A DNA stretch of 64,000 nucleotides, taken from the NCBI RefSeq assembly GCF_004798865.1, contig NW_025335761.1, positions 20,170,299 to 20,234,298 on the forward strand. The letters run 5' to 3'. The stretch is from Varanus komodoensis (lineage: Eukaryota; Chordata; Lepidosauria; Squamata; Varanidae). The notes under the pieces are model-generated. The model made no database searches. It worked only from the letters and a program-made list of their open reading frames with translations, and had not been told where the DNA came from. Of this stretch, positions 43,896 through 55,693 are shown in pieces; the first letter of the stretch is position 1; every line of letters starts with the position of its first letter. Position numbers and translations under genes: made by a program.

Positions 43896-46683
43896 TTGGC
43901 TGCTGGGAAAATACAATGCAAAACCTCGGATGGTGACCTCTTTGAATGGCGGGTTGCCTGTCAGGACGTTTTCCTTAAGGTGTCTTCTCAGGACAGGGGA
44001 AACCATTTGGAATCCGATTGAGACATTACAAAAGGAGGGCACTGTGCCCAGCATGTCTAGCCCTATGAACTGTTTTGTTTTTTGTGTTAACCAGTTTTCC
44101 AGATATAAGTTAAAATTGAAGGCAGCCTTACTTAGGGTGAATTACAGTAATCTAAAGAGGCAGGTATGTGGGACAGGACCCAAACTGGAAAATAAACTGA
44201 AAAAGAACTGTGGGAAGTCCAGGAGCTGCACTGGGTCCAGGTGCACAGCAAAGCTGATTCCGCCCCACCCAAACTAGGGGGTCGCCTCAGCCCGTCTTGT
44301 GCATTTCTCTCGCAAACTGATCAGAGGTTATAACAAGATTGTACAAAACGTATAATTAAAATATAAAAGGACATAAAATCAGGATTATCATTTAAAGTAA
44401 CACAATCTATCAAATGTTCCAAAATTGGGGTTTTTATAACGAATGAGCATTACTGAAAAGACAAGGGAAGCAACCTTTTTATTCATATGTCTACTTCTAT
44501 TTATCAATAAGTCACATTTTCTGTTGGATGAACCATGAGCAACATCAGATAAATTTGTTCCTATGCCTGTCTTACCTGTTCATAAGTGCAACAAGACAGC
44601 CAACAGGGATAAATGTTCTCTTATTTCCCCTGGCTACTTACAGCAATCCCTGGGGGAACTACATCTCCCAGACACTCCAGTGTGCTGTTACCCAAGCACT
44701 GGGGTGACAGAGAGGAGGGAAAGAAGAAGAACAGCCCTTCTTCGCTCTTCTTGCCATATGTCGCTGTCCATTAAAGGGAAGACAAAGAGTTATTGCATAT
44801 TTGCGGGCCTGGAGGCACAGGGGATGACAGCAGAGAAGAGTAGAGTAGGGTGTGGACAGGAGAAACCAGGAATTCTCCTTTGCCTTGAGTTTTGAAAAAT
44901 GGCATTGTGTTTGTAATAATTTGAATGGGCCCTCAAAGTTCATTTCTGGGATTGACTTGGGAGAACTTAGTCAGTGCTTCTACTTAGAAAGGATGGAGCC
45001 CTCCTGGTGGGGAATTTCATGAGATCCATTGAGCTGCTTTTGTGATCATGGCTGAATTTAATCATAGAACACCAAGGGGCTATTTTACTCTCTGGATCAA
45101 GGTTAGATTAGTTTGCAGCAAAGCATCTGTTTAATCTAATTGTAGAGGCCACATTAGGTGTCACGGATACCATATCTGACAAATACATTTGGAAAAAGAT
45201 GTAGGATGGAAGTTAATAATTCTGATAGATTATCCTTTCAAAAAGCTCAAAGAATTGATCTCCTAGAGTCAAAGTTTGTGTGATCTTCTTCATTCCACTG
45301 ATTTCATTTTAATCTAGTAATTGAAAATCTAGGAAAACACAGAACATTCCTGTTCCCAGTGAAAAGAACACCAAAGACACAGTTTGTGAATGTCTAGTTC
45401 TTCACTGTGTAAGACACTTTTATAAGACCTCCACTGCCTTTCTGGAACCCCGGAGAAAAGAGAAAGAGAGGTGGTGTGATCAGCAGACTGCTGCCAAAAA
45501 CATTCCGGATCTCTGAACAAGCTTCCCCAGTAGTTTTATAGATCTGAAAAGGACTATTTAATATAATGTCCTTACCAAGACCTCTGTTGGGAATGAAATA
45601 GATGCCCTTTCCAGGGCCAGTATGGCACCAACTCTTTGGATGATGGTGGTGAGGCCTGAGAAATGCAGACATAGAGATGGCAGAGAAGGGAGAGCTTATC
45701 TCAAGAAGGTGTCTCCCAGTGTCCTGGCAGATGCTGGGAACGGATAGAAAGTGCCAGGAGGGGACACGGTAGAGAAGCCAGAAGGCCTGGTTCCATCCAT
45801 GACCCCATGACAGTTTGGCAGGAGACGAAGGCTAGCCAACTGGAGGGTAGACAACTAGAGGGTTTGTATAGATCTGGGAGGCTTGCCCATCCCCAGGGGA
45901 GCACACCTAGAGAGATGGAGCCGAGGGTTACTGAAAAGGATGATTCTTGGAAATAGTTTCTTGCTGAGGTTCAACAAACCACTTCGTGCATGCTCAAAGA
46001 CTCAGCCTTGGTTGAATATTAGTTTGCTTGCTGTATGTTGGAAATCAGGTCCTTTTTGCTAAAGAGCTGTCTGTTGTCTGAAGGAAGGAAGGAAGGAAGG
46101 AAGGAAGGAAGGAAGGAAGGGGGAACTCAGCTCTTAACAACCTACTTCAAGGTTGCTGTTATTCCATCTCTTAACGAGGTGCATATAATCAATCAGTTCA
46201 CCAGCCAATTACCAGTCTCCTTCTGGAAATGCAAGAGTTGAGTGAACAAGTGGAACAACTAACTTCTCACACAATCCTAGCCACATATCTTCATGCTACT
46301 CAAACTTAAAAAATAAATGTACCCATAAAAACTTGACAAGTAAGAGGCTTGGGCATACCCAGAACTGAATTCTGCCATTAATATGAAAGCTAAATTATGT
46401 CACCATTAACCCCAGTGAATCTAATGTTAAATATGACATGACATACATATTAGTATATTGCATTAATGCCATTTGAAATTAAAATTCATCTGTGACTTCA
46501 TGCAAGACCACTGTGACATCACAGTAGGTCCAGCACAAATTGCAGTCTCTGGGGATGCAAGAAAGTTAAGAAACCCTGTTATCCAATTTTAGTCATTAGC
46601 AAGCAAAGACAGGGAATAAGATTTCAGAACATCCTCAAAGGATCGGTCCATATTTTTTGAGGATTGAATAGATACTGAGACAG
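43896..46683. other. Intergenic, no gene recognised
   Basis: It contains the (AAGG)n repeat at 46081-46120 and a repeat-free stretch at 45060-45320 that reads like non-coding regulatory DNA. The tail of a frame at 43792-44277 lies partly in a CR1 end and is not a gene. Confidence 0.45.
46081..46120 (+). repeat. (AAGG)10 microsatellite
   Basis: Ten perfect AAGG units, likely polymorphic. Confidence 0.95.
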
Positions 46684-46684
46684 C

Positions 46685-46754
46685 TACAATCCTATGCAAG
46701 GTTAGACTCTTGGTGTGGGCTTTTTTCTGTCTAAACTTGCATTGGATTGCACTC
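46685..46754. repeat. Short palindromic repeat with CAATCCTATGC-type ends
   Basis: The left end CAATCCTATGCAAG and the right end CTTGCATTGGATTGCA are inverted repeats, as in the copy at 19916-20000. Confidence 0.5.
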
Positions 46755-47907
46755 TTATTAATTTATAACTCATCTCAAGCATTTCCAAAGAATCTTGGAA
46801 GACATGTGTTGCTCCCTCCTGCCTATCAGGGCGTTTGGGGTGTTTTTGTTTTTGTTTTATTGGATTTAGATGTCAAAAATTACATGCCTTCCATAGGCCA
46901 ACCAGAATTGTTCATATGAATCCCAGTTTGTATAAACCTGATTGAATTTATCATTCCGGAATGATAGGTTTCATGGCAATACATGATCTTTTCCTCGTTT
47001 CCTGATTTCATATTCCCACTACGTAGAGGAAACTCCCTGTTTTGGCCTTTACCTACATGCGGTATTGGTTTGCTACAGGCAAGTTTCCTCTTTTCCCCCT
47101 TTATTTTTGGAGAATGCTGTATTTGAGTACACAGTGTAGCTTTTGATGAGATTATCACTCGTCTTTCTGATTCTGCTATGTTTCATCTCTGATTTATAGT
47201 TTTGTCTTTTGGACTTGGAATCGATTCCTGGCTTGATGAACAGCTCTGGTCTAGAACGAGTCCTGGCTCTCAGTCCAGTCCCTGGTTCCTATCTGACAAC
47301 TACCTGACTGTATCGCAGGCAGAGTCCCTGTCTCTTCAACTTCCTTCCTGCAGTCTCAGATATCCATCATCTTCAGTCAAGAGCAAGATGCCAGTGTACA
47401 ACCCCAAATGAGCAAACACCACATTAAGGACAGCATTAATTTCCTGAGTGTGTTCTACCAAATCACTTTGGCTATTTAACTTATCCTGCTGCACTATTGC
47501 AAATTCAATTAACAGAAATATCAGATTGCTAGAAGAGTTAATTGGACCATCATCCAAATACTGCTATAATATATGCTAATGTCATTGAACTTTGCATAGA
47601 ACACTGTGTATTTGAGTCTTCACCATCTGGAGTAAGATTGAATTAGGATGTTCTTTTTGTAAACCCAAATACTCACAACTACACAACAGCAGTGATCAGT
47701 TCTCTTGACATCTCAATAAGTTGATGATAAACATTGAGAGGAGAATTGGCCCAGAACAAGGTTGAGTCCATTATGAGCCAAACATGTGAAGCCACCACTC
47801 TTGCTTGTTTGTTGTGATTTGAAGCCAACTTCCTCTCAAGGCACTGATTTCTTTCTGGAGGAATAATGGATTTCGGGCTCATGGTGTGGTTGTAGACTGT
47901 AGAACTT
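46755..47907. other. Intergenic, no gene recognised
   Basis: The stretch 47425-47560 is repeat-free and AT-rich with several ATTAA cores. No gene is seen. Confidence 0.45.
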
Positions 47908-47908
47908 A

Positions 47909-48156
47909 GAGAGCCAGTGTGGTGTAGTGGTTAAGAGCATGGGACTGGGACTCAGATGATCTGGGTTCTAGTCCCCGCTCAGCCATGGAGCCAACTGGAT
48001 GACTTTGGGCCAGTCACAGACTCTCAGCCCAACCTACCTCACAGGGTTGTTGCTTTGGGGATAAGATGGAGGAGGAGATATAAGCTGCCTTGAGCCCTTT
48101 GTAGGAAAAAGGCAGGATATAAATCGAAAAATAAATAAATAAAAATAAATAAAAAC
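47909..48156 (+). mobile_element. Sauria SINE, near full length
   Basis: AGAGCCAGTGTGGTGTAGTG is the tRNA-like head with the A box, GGTTCTAGTCC (47964-47974) is the B box, and CTCACAGGGTTGTTGCTTTG is in the body. The Bov-B-like tail is GATATAAGCTGCCTTGAGCC then GGCAGGATATAAATC and an AAAT run. It is the best preserved SINE of this type in the window. Confidence 0.93.
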
Positions 48157-48174
48157 TGAGAGCAGGTATTGATG

Positions 48175-48655
48175 ATGAATATTAATATTCATTTCATTCC
48201 TGTACTACCCCTGAAGCTGCCTGGGTGTTTTACAACAAAAATAATAATGTTATAGTTTTAATAATAATGTTTAAATTTTAAAATAGCTTAAAATGCAGTA
48301 AAAAGACCCAGTGGAGAAGAATTACTCCCCTTAGGGCCCTGGATGGCCAAGGATATCTTTAAAGGCTTCCACAAAGAAGACTGTCTTTGCGTGGGCTGAA
48401 AAAAAATGGAAAATTCGGTACCGGGTTGGCTGCAGCAGAGAGGCTGTTCTGCATATGGGGACAACAGAAAAGGTCCATTCTCATGTGGCTGGGAGAGACA
48501 AGGCAGCTATTGCAGTCCTAAGGCATGAAAAAACCAGCACCTTCAACTGGGCCTGGAAGCATATGCTTGAACCTATGGGTCCTGGTTATTCATCTGGCTG
48601 CCACATTCTGCAGCAGCTGCAGCTTCTGAACCATCCGGTTGGCTCCTGGTGCCTT
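48175..48655 (-). mobile_element. L2 LINE 3' part
   Basis: The reverse complement carries GTTCAGAAGCTGCAGCTGCT then GCAGAATGTGGCAGCCAGAT (VQKLQLLQNVAAR), a downstream AT-rich stretch and the terminal AAAACACCCAGGCAGCTTCA. The blocks are in L2 order. Confidence 0.82.
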
Positions 48656-48869
48656 AGAAGCGGAGAAGGTAGTGCTTTAGACACAGACTTGGGACTTCTG
48701 TTGTGCATATTTTGCTTCCCAGCGTAGTCATTCATATGGATTGACATATGAAAACACATATTGTTGTGTGCTGGCCTAACCATATTCCAGTAGTTGATGA
48801 AATGTATCTAGCTTTGGAGAAAGCCTGATGGAATTCTTTCTTCCTTCTCTGAGCAACTTGTAACGTTAT

Positions 48870-49065
48870 TGTTGTGATTGTTGTCATTATGTACCATCAA
48901 ATCATCTCCAACTTATGGCATCACCATCAACAGAAGCCCTGCAAAGTGTTCCCGCCCTTGACAGTCCTGCTTAGCTCTTGGAAACTCAAGGCTGTGGCTT
49001 CCTTTATGGAATCAAACGTATTTGATTCCTCACCAAAGTAGCCCAAGTCTTCTTTTCCACTGTAC
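48870..49065 (-). mobile_element. Bov-B/RTE LINE 3' fragment
   Basis: The minus strand encodes FDSIKEATALSFQELSRTVK then GGNTLQGFC, the extreme C terminus of Bov-B ORF2. It parallels SIKEPGFTRAEQ at 41 kb. It runs into a TTGATGGTACATAATGACAA-type 3' end. Confidence 0.8.
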
Positions 49066-49339
49066 CAGAGAGGGAATATCTGTGGTTCTCCAGGCTTTGC
49101 TAGGAGAATCAATGCTTCCAGACCAATGCATGATGTTCTACAAAGAACTGTTCAGCATGCTTTTTATCATATTTCACATCTTCACGGCCTCCCTGTCTGC
49201 ATTCAATTTCTAACTAACTTGGGATCAACACATCATTCCTTCCACTCCTCTGCTCTGTCACAGTCATTAAGAAGGATGAAAAACACCTTCTTAAATTTAG
49301 CGTTTATGTTCCACATTATTTACCGATGAACAAATTAAA

Positions 49340-50115
49340 AATGCTCTCTTCAGCCAGAAAGTTCCCCAGAGCAGCTTATAACAACACGAACGTGTTTTGA
49401 AAGTACAATATATAATAAACAGAGTGGACATTGAAATGCATGGACCATTCCTTTCCCGCAGACTTCCTAATTGCCTTGCCCCAGTTACTGTTTTCCTTTC
49501 ATTATTAACTATTCCTAATTTTAATGCTTAGGCTTGATTTCTTGATCTGTTTGGTTTGTATTTTTGTTATATCGCTATGGTATTTTAAGCATTCAGCCCC
49601 AAAGCACACAAGTAACTAGTAATGTAATTTAACATACCACCATTAAAAACAACATATAAAAGATTCAGACAAATAAAAAGATCTTCACCTCTTTCTGAAA
49701 AATTGTCAGTGCCAAACAAACCTCCCTTGGGAAGGAATTCCGGAGCTGATGGGTCCACCACCAAAAAGGCTCCAGCTAGGCTTCCAATGCACCTCTCTTT
49801 TAGTGGTTTGGGAATTTAAAGAAAGGCTTCCCTGGACAATTTTAAAACTTAGCCAGTTTCATGTCTGGGAAAGTAGTCCTTAAGTACTCAGGCTCCAAAT
49901 CAATAAGGGGTTTAAAAATTAAGCAGAATTTTAGGTTGCCCACACACACTTCTAGGCTATGCAGGTATTTTAAGATTTGGATATATTTTAAAAATGATTG
50001 AACTGTTTCCTATACGGTCCTAGTTAAAGCCAGCCATATGTACAATGCATTTTAGTAGTCCAGATGAGATGTTACAATGGCATAGATAATTCTGCAGAAG
50101 TGTTCTCCATGGCTA
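49340..50115 (-). mobile_element. L2 LINE 3' part, eroded
   Basis: AGCCAGAAAGTTCCCCAGAG near 49355 looks like an inverted L2 end. CCTTGGGAAGGAATTCCGGA (49725) is the inverse of the WNSLP-type block, and GCATTTTAGTAGTCCAGATG (50048) is the inverse of the LDYCNA block. The order is right but the element is old. Confidence 0.6.
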
Positions 50116-52061
50116 CCCCTCAACTGCTGAACACTTTTCCTTTGCACTTGTTAAACCTAGCTATAAGTGTTTTTTGGGGAAATGCAGAGTATATTATTTT
50201 TTCATCGACATTTCATCCAGTAATGCAAACTTATATGAGGGAGTCATGTTTTAATCTTTGCAAATGTTTGTGCTTATTCTATTTTTAATTTGCTACCTGG
50301 ATGGCATCCTTTTTCCTGAGAAGGGGTGGCTACACAGCAAATGGAGTAAGAAAGGCACATGATGGAAAGGCTGATACGTTAGCAACTGTCAGCTCTTCAA
50401 AGGCTTCCTCATTCATCAAGGATAGCGTGTTCATCAAGGATAGCGTGAGAAAGAGAGAAAGGAACTGAGGAAGTCCTTCCACTAAATATCTGATCTGAAG
50501 ATCTCTGCAAGCAGGGCTTCCTCTAATTTCGCTGGGAATTTAGCGCTTGTCACAAGGACAGTACTTGGATCAGTTTGGTTCCTGCCTGAGGCTCCAGAAT
50601 TATTGAACCATGAGTCTGTTTGCATGTAGCCTAATTAGTGCCATTATTGGTGTTGTTAACTGCTTTTAATGAATGGCAGATGGTTATGAAGCTTTCACTC
50701 TCTAAAGACCATTGACCTGTTTCTCACATGCCAACAGTTAAGTGGCAAAATCTGGCTGTAATACATGATGGGCAGACTCACTTTGCACAGCCACTTTTCA
50801 TTCAATAAGTCAGGCGTGTAAAGTGATGTGGGCTCTTCTTGAGCCTTCCATGGCTGAAATCTGGTAAGGGTTTTACAAGCCTAGGAGGTGCTGCGGCTGA
50901 GCCAGCCTTGCCTACAGTGCAGTAGACCTGAAAGTGCCTTTGATTGTGCAGCTTTGCACACTTTTGAAGCCAACAGAAGTGCACATATACAACAGCTTTG
51001 ATCCAGAGTTGCCACCTGGTGAAGAGAAGGTCTTCTGGCTGCAGAGGGAAATGGGATCCAGCAAAGGAGAAGGAAGGATGATGGTTTTTGTCATTTTCTC
51101 CTTTTCCCTACAGCCCCTACTGCAATGTTATGCACTGCTCTGGAGGGTCCTCAGCCCTTCAAAGCACATTTTGTGGGAGAATAGGAGAGTGCAAGGGAAG
51201 TGGGGACTGAAAACGTGTCTGTTCCCTCTGCAGGTTACACCAGTTTGCAGAGCACTGATCTACACAACTCTGCATCCAATTTATGATAGTGGATTGCTCA
51301 TTACTTTGACTGACTTCCCAATATATTTTGTAAACCCGAGGGTTCTTATGGTAACTGAAGGGCAGAATAGGAATCCTCTTCCTCTTCCAACACACTATAT
51401 CTTAGTTTGATGGGGATGGTATTGTTCTATTAATGTCTAGAGAATCTCTGGAATTTTCTACATTATGCACCTCTACTCCTGCTTGTTTCAAGGTCTTTAG
51501 ACCATGTTGTGACCTGCCAGTTTCACTTCTATGTCTAACCATCACAGTGAGGTCTTTTTACAGCTTGGAAAATATGGGATTTAATTGTAAAAGTGAAAGA
51601 AAGCGTGATTTCCTCTTGTGCATTAGCATTATTCCACAATGCACAGTGCCACCTAGAGGTTATGTAGTGGAAAAGCAGAAAAGGACATGCTCTTGATTCT
51701 TGTGGTTCTTGGAGCTTTCATCTTCAAAGCTGTAGCCAGGGTGGACAGAACAAAGGTTGTGCAACCAGCAACCTCCTTTTACATCAGGTGTAGTAGCCCA
51801 AATGGCTGCTGCAGGTGGCACAGAAGGGATGCTACCTGCACAGAGAGTGAAGTGCAGTTCTGGTGGAGGCCTCACCAATTCTGGGAATTGGACTCAGGGC
51901 CACTGCAAAGCGGACTGGAGTCTAGGGAGCCAAACCCATGGAATCCAATGGATTTCCACCCACAGATGGATGCCTCAAGCATCCCTTATGAGGCCACCCA
52001 AAACACTCTCTGAGTTCAAATGTGCCCCCAAAAGTTATCACTTCATTTGACTAAGCATGGA
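50116..52061. other. Intergenic, no gene recognised
   Basis: 50620-50730 is repeat-free with a CCTAATTAGTGCCATTATTG core and reads like regulatory DNA. The open frame at 50934-51410 (158 codons) has no family resemblance. Confidence 0.45.
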
Positions 52062-52064
52062 TAG

Positions 52065-52103
<39 letters not shown>
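52065..52103 (+). repeat. (ATC)n microsatellite at a SINE tail
   Basis: About thirteen ATC units lie at the tail end of the minus-oriented SINE that follows, suggesting the tail seeded the repeat. Confidence 0.92.
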
Positions 52104-52358
52104 ATTTATCATCATTATATTATTTTGCATTTATATCCTGCATGTTTTCTCTCTTGCAAGGAAACTGAGGCAGCTTATGTAGGGCTCCACCACTCCATTT
52201 TATCCTCACAACAACAATCCTGTGAGATAGGCTAGGCTGAGAGTGAGTGGCTAACCTAAAGTTAAGCTAAGGTTGCCCACTGAGCTTAATTTCCAGGTGA
52301 GGAATAGAACCCAGATCTCCCAAGTGCTCAGTCCAATTCTCTAACCGCCACACAGCTT
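52104..52358 (-). mobile_element. Sauria-type SINE
   Basis: The reverse complement begins GTGTGGCGGTTAGAGAATTG, has GGGTTCTATTCC as the B box, then CACTCTCAGCCTAGCCTATC, TCACAGGATTGTTGTTGTGA and an eroded tail. Confidence 0.85.
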
Positions 52359-52914
52359 TTAAGGAAACCTTTGGGAAAGTGTGACTTTATAAAGCACACG
52401 ATTTTCTCGAGGCTACCAAAGAAACATGATTAAGTGGCATATTGCATTTTGATTCCAGTGGGCTTGTGTCCTGGAATCAGTTTCTTTATGTGACTGTAGA
52501 CCAAGTTCTTTTTTCCTTTGGAACCAGCTGTTCCAGGAAGCACAGATCAGCAGCAAAATGATTCACTTTTCCCAATTCTGTCTCAATGCCACTTGACCAA
52601 TTCAATAACTAACTATTAAATATCTTCACCAATGAAATATCTTCACCTGTTCTCTTTTTTGTATCGTCCTCTTCCAAGTAGTCTTTTCACTGAACACAGC
52701 AGCATATATACATTCTTTTTTGTGTTACAGGAGTTTTCTGTGTAAACCTCTAATAGCTAAGAATTGTTTCAGAACCAAATAAATGAGTTTGAATAACACC
52801 ATGCGTTTGCTGAGCAACACTGCAAATTCCATGGCAAGCAAACCATGAAGGGAGGATAAAACAACAATGCTAGTTCTATCATTTATTCCCTTAAAGCCTG
52901 GGCTCAGTGCTCCT
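52359..52914. other. Intergenic, no feature recognised
   Basis: No gene or nameable repeat was seen. Confidence 0.5.
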
Positions 52915-53305
52915 CTGCGTTTTTATTAATTATTTGGATGAGATGAACAATTAGCAAATTTGCAGATGACACTAAACTGGGTGGGATACCTAATGCCCTA
53001 GAAGACAGAAAGAAGATTCAGTGTGATCTTGATAGGTTGGAGCACTGGGCTGAAAAGAACGGAAATTCAAAAGGGACAAATGCCAAGTTCTGCACCTAGG
53101 AAGAAGAAACCAAATGCATCATTCCAAGCTGGGGAATGCTTGGCTCAACAAGCCTGCAGGTGAGAAGGATCTTGAAATTAGTTAGATCGCAAGCTGAAAA
53201 TGAGTCAACGAAGTGATGAGGCTGCATAAAAGGGCAAATGCAATTTTGGGTTGCATTAATAGTAGTCTTGCTTCCAAACCCCATGAAGTACTAGTTCCCC
53301 ACAGT
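52915..53305 (+). mobile_element. CR1 LINE internal fragment (ORF2)
   Basis: The plus strand encodes, with breaks, QICR-H-TGWD...ALG, then KRDKCQVLHLGRRNQMHH and KRANAILGCINSSLASK. These match the CR1 blocks NRDKCKVLHLG and KKANGILGCI. It stops abruptly near 53305, before the usual CR1 3' end. Confidence 0.88.
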
Positions 53306-55632
53306 GGGATGGCACTGCCTTGTATTGCAAGATCTTGCCAAAATGACAGTCATGGAAGGGCAAGACAGCAGCAGTGGAACAAAATTGAATATGAGAACAG
53401 CCATCCCGGACCTGGCCAAAGGCATCCTTAGTCTTGCATTCCACCCACACAATGGCCATTTGGATGCCCCGGCAGGAACCCAGCGCACAGAGCAGGAGTG
53501 CTCCATCCATGTTTCGCAGCAGCTGCCGTGCAGAGACAAGCTTGTCCCCACTGAGCATCAGATCTGGGTGTTCACACTGATGCTTTCTTTGCTCCAGAAA
53601 GGCCCACAGTAGCCAAATTGCAAACCTGGAAAATTACACTGCCCTTGATCCTCTGAATCAATTAATTTTTCCTTAGCTCTCTTTGGACTCAGTGCAAATT
53701 AGTGAGCTCATGTAATGACATCTCTGTCTGATAGAAACACTTCAGCTGCCTTTATTCTTACATTGACCTTGTCCACCAAGTCTCTTAACGTTGCTCAGTT
53801 CTCCCTCCTTATGGGATTATACACTTGTGGCAACTTCTTTTAAAAGGGTTATCGCTGTTATTAATGCTCCCAGTGTGCTGACACTTTTGCTCCATGTCTA
53901 ACAGGAGCATCAGTAGATTTCTCCTCCTCCCGGAGTCATTAATCAGTGCTTTATTGACCTCTTTCTGAGAAAAGAGCATTAGAAAATTTCCTACTGGCAA
54001 TGTGTATTTTTAATCATACTATTGTGCTTTGCCCTAGGTCTCCTATTTGTACTCAAAAGATGTATTTTCTGTCCATCTGCCTACAGAAATGTTTTGAAGG
54101 CTGTCTTACAACATGATCCAAAATCTACCTTTCATTGGCAGAAGAGATATTACCAAAATGAACACCAGTTATGGGTAGCGTTTAGGGGATAATCTTATCA
54201 CCACAGGCATTTTTGAGGGATCACAGGATATTTCACATTCTCAGCTCTGAGGTCAGGAGTGGTCCTGAGTCTGAGCCTGAGCCTGAGCCTAGAGAGCAGA
54301 GGGCCATTCATTGTCCCATGGTCTCTTTTTGGATTAGACGCTCTATGAAATGAGTGTGGGACCCTGCTCTGGCAACATATGGCCCAGGTTTGCCTTTGAA
54401 GTCTAAAATGGAGTCATAACTCACAGGTTTAAATGAAATGTGCTCTTGGTATAGCTCCCAATGCACCTCATGTAATGCAAAACCCCAACTTAAGATCTCT
54501 TGTCCCTGCAGTTTGGCCGCAGGAATGGAGCCACTAAATTGTCTCCATGTCTGAAAAGATCTCCAGTGAGCCCCTCCTGTAGGGATCCTGAGTGTCAGCA
54601 GGATCTCTGTGCCTTTCCTTCCTGCTGAGCACAATGACCTGGAAATGGGCTGGTGATCCCACATCCCAGGTAGCTGCACGGATGAGCACATTCTGACGGC
54701 CTGGTTCCCTGGAATCATCCAACCCAGGGGTGGTACTGAGGAATGGTGCGCACTGCAGTTGTGTCCTGGAGCCTTCTTCCTGAATTCAAGCCAAGCCCAA
54801 CATGGCCTATGGCTGAAAAAGCCGGTTGTGCTTGGGAGCTTATGGTTATGGTGCAAATTTTGATATGCACATGCATTACAATATATATGCAATAAATACA
54901 TATGCGCATTATGAAGCACAGACTATGGGAAATGCTCAACTTTAATTTCATATTTCTTTTAGCTGAATTGGTTCTAATTTTCATGAACTTACATGATGGG
55001 ATCCTTATGCAAAAATCATGGTTCATAAAGTTCTTTTACTCAGGCTGATGGATAGATGTATAGTTTAAAGACTAGCAATTAATATTTCTTTCAGGGTGGG
55101 GGAAGTTTTCTATTTAAACTTTCACGCTTTCCATGAAATTATACAGATGAGGAGAATCCCTGATTCACCCAAAGCAATTAAATCTGCTGACTTCATTGAG
55201 ATTGAAATGCTAACCTTATTTGGGCAATGGGGATATTTTAGAAAGCACCAGAAAACAGAATGATGTAAAGGACACATTATTCTGCTAGGCAAACTATACA
55301 TAATATACTGCAATTTAATCTATCAAATCATATAAATTGAGTCGAATTTCTAAAGCTAAGGAGGAGAATAAGGTGCTTCTGCAGTGCAGAGCCTGAAAGG
55401 GAGTTACTATCATCCTTCAAGCAATCACTCCCATCCTGCTGTTATTGTATCCTGATAAGGTAGAATTAACTCAAACTCCTGTAGGCTGAAATGAATATTA
55501 ACTGTACTTACGAAATTTTTGCTCACAGGAAAATCTAATAATTAATCATAACTGGCAGAACAAAACCCTGCCCTTTTGATTACCTTTGAAATCATCCGAG
55601 TAGTTTAGGGATAATGGCTTGACCAGCAGGGC
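53306..55632. other. Intergenic; candidate non-coding element and one long open frame
   Basis: 53640-54030 is repeat-free and reads like regulatory DNA. A hexamer repeat (GAGCCT) lies at 54265-54290. A 203-codon minus-strand frame (54308-54919) has no recognised family. No gene is supported. Confidence 0.4.
53640..54030. other. Candidate non-coding regulatory element
   Basis: About 390 bases without repeat signatures carry CAATTAATTTTT, GCAAATTAGTGAG, GTTATTAATGCTCC and GTCATTAATCAGTGC. Repeated ATTAAT cores fit homeodomain-rich enhancers, but this is texture only. Confidence 0.22.
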
Positions 55633-55693
55633 AGCCGAATCCTACGTAGGCCTGAAGTTCTACTGAGTTCAACAGGACTGACTCGCAATTAAA
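55633..55693. repeat. Short palindromic repeat fragment
   Basis: CGAATCCTACGTAGGCC, then GTTCTACTGAGTTCAACAGG, then ACTGACTCGCAATT resembles the family at 19916-20000, more eroded. Confidence 0.35.

Noticed and set aside
43792-44277. 161-codon open frame on the + strand
   Set aside because: The first third is the 3' end of a CR1 element; the rest shows no recognisable protein.
50934-51410. 158-codon open frame on the + strand
   Set aside because: No splice or protein-family support; length is within chance for 64 kb.
53256-53612. Overlapping frames on both strands after the CR1 fragment, considered as a processed pseudogene
   Set aside because: No peptide match to a known protein and no poly(A) tail or target duplication.
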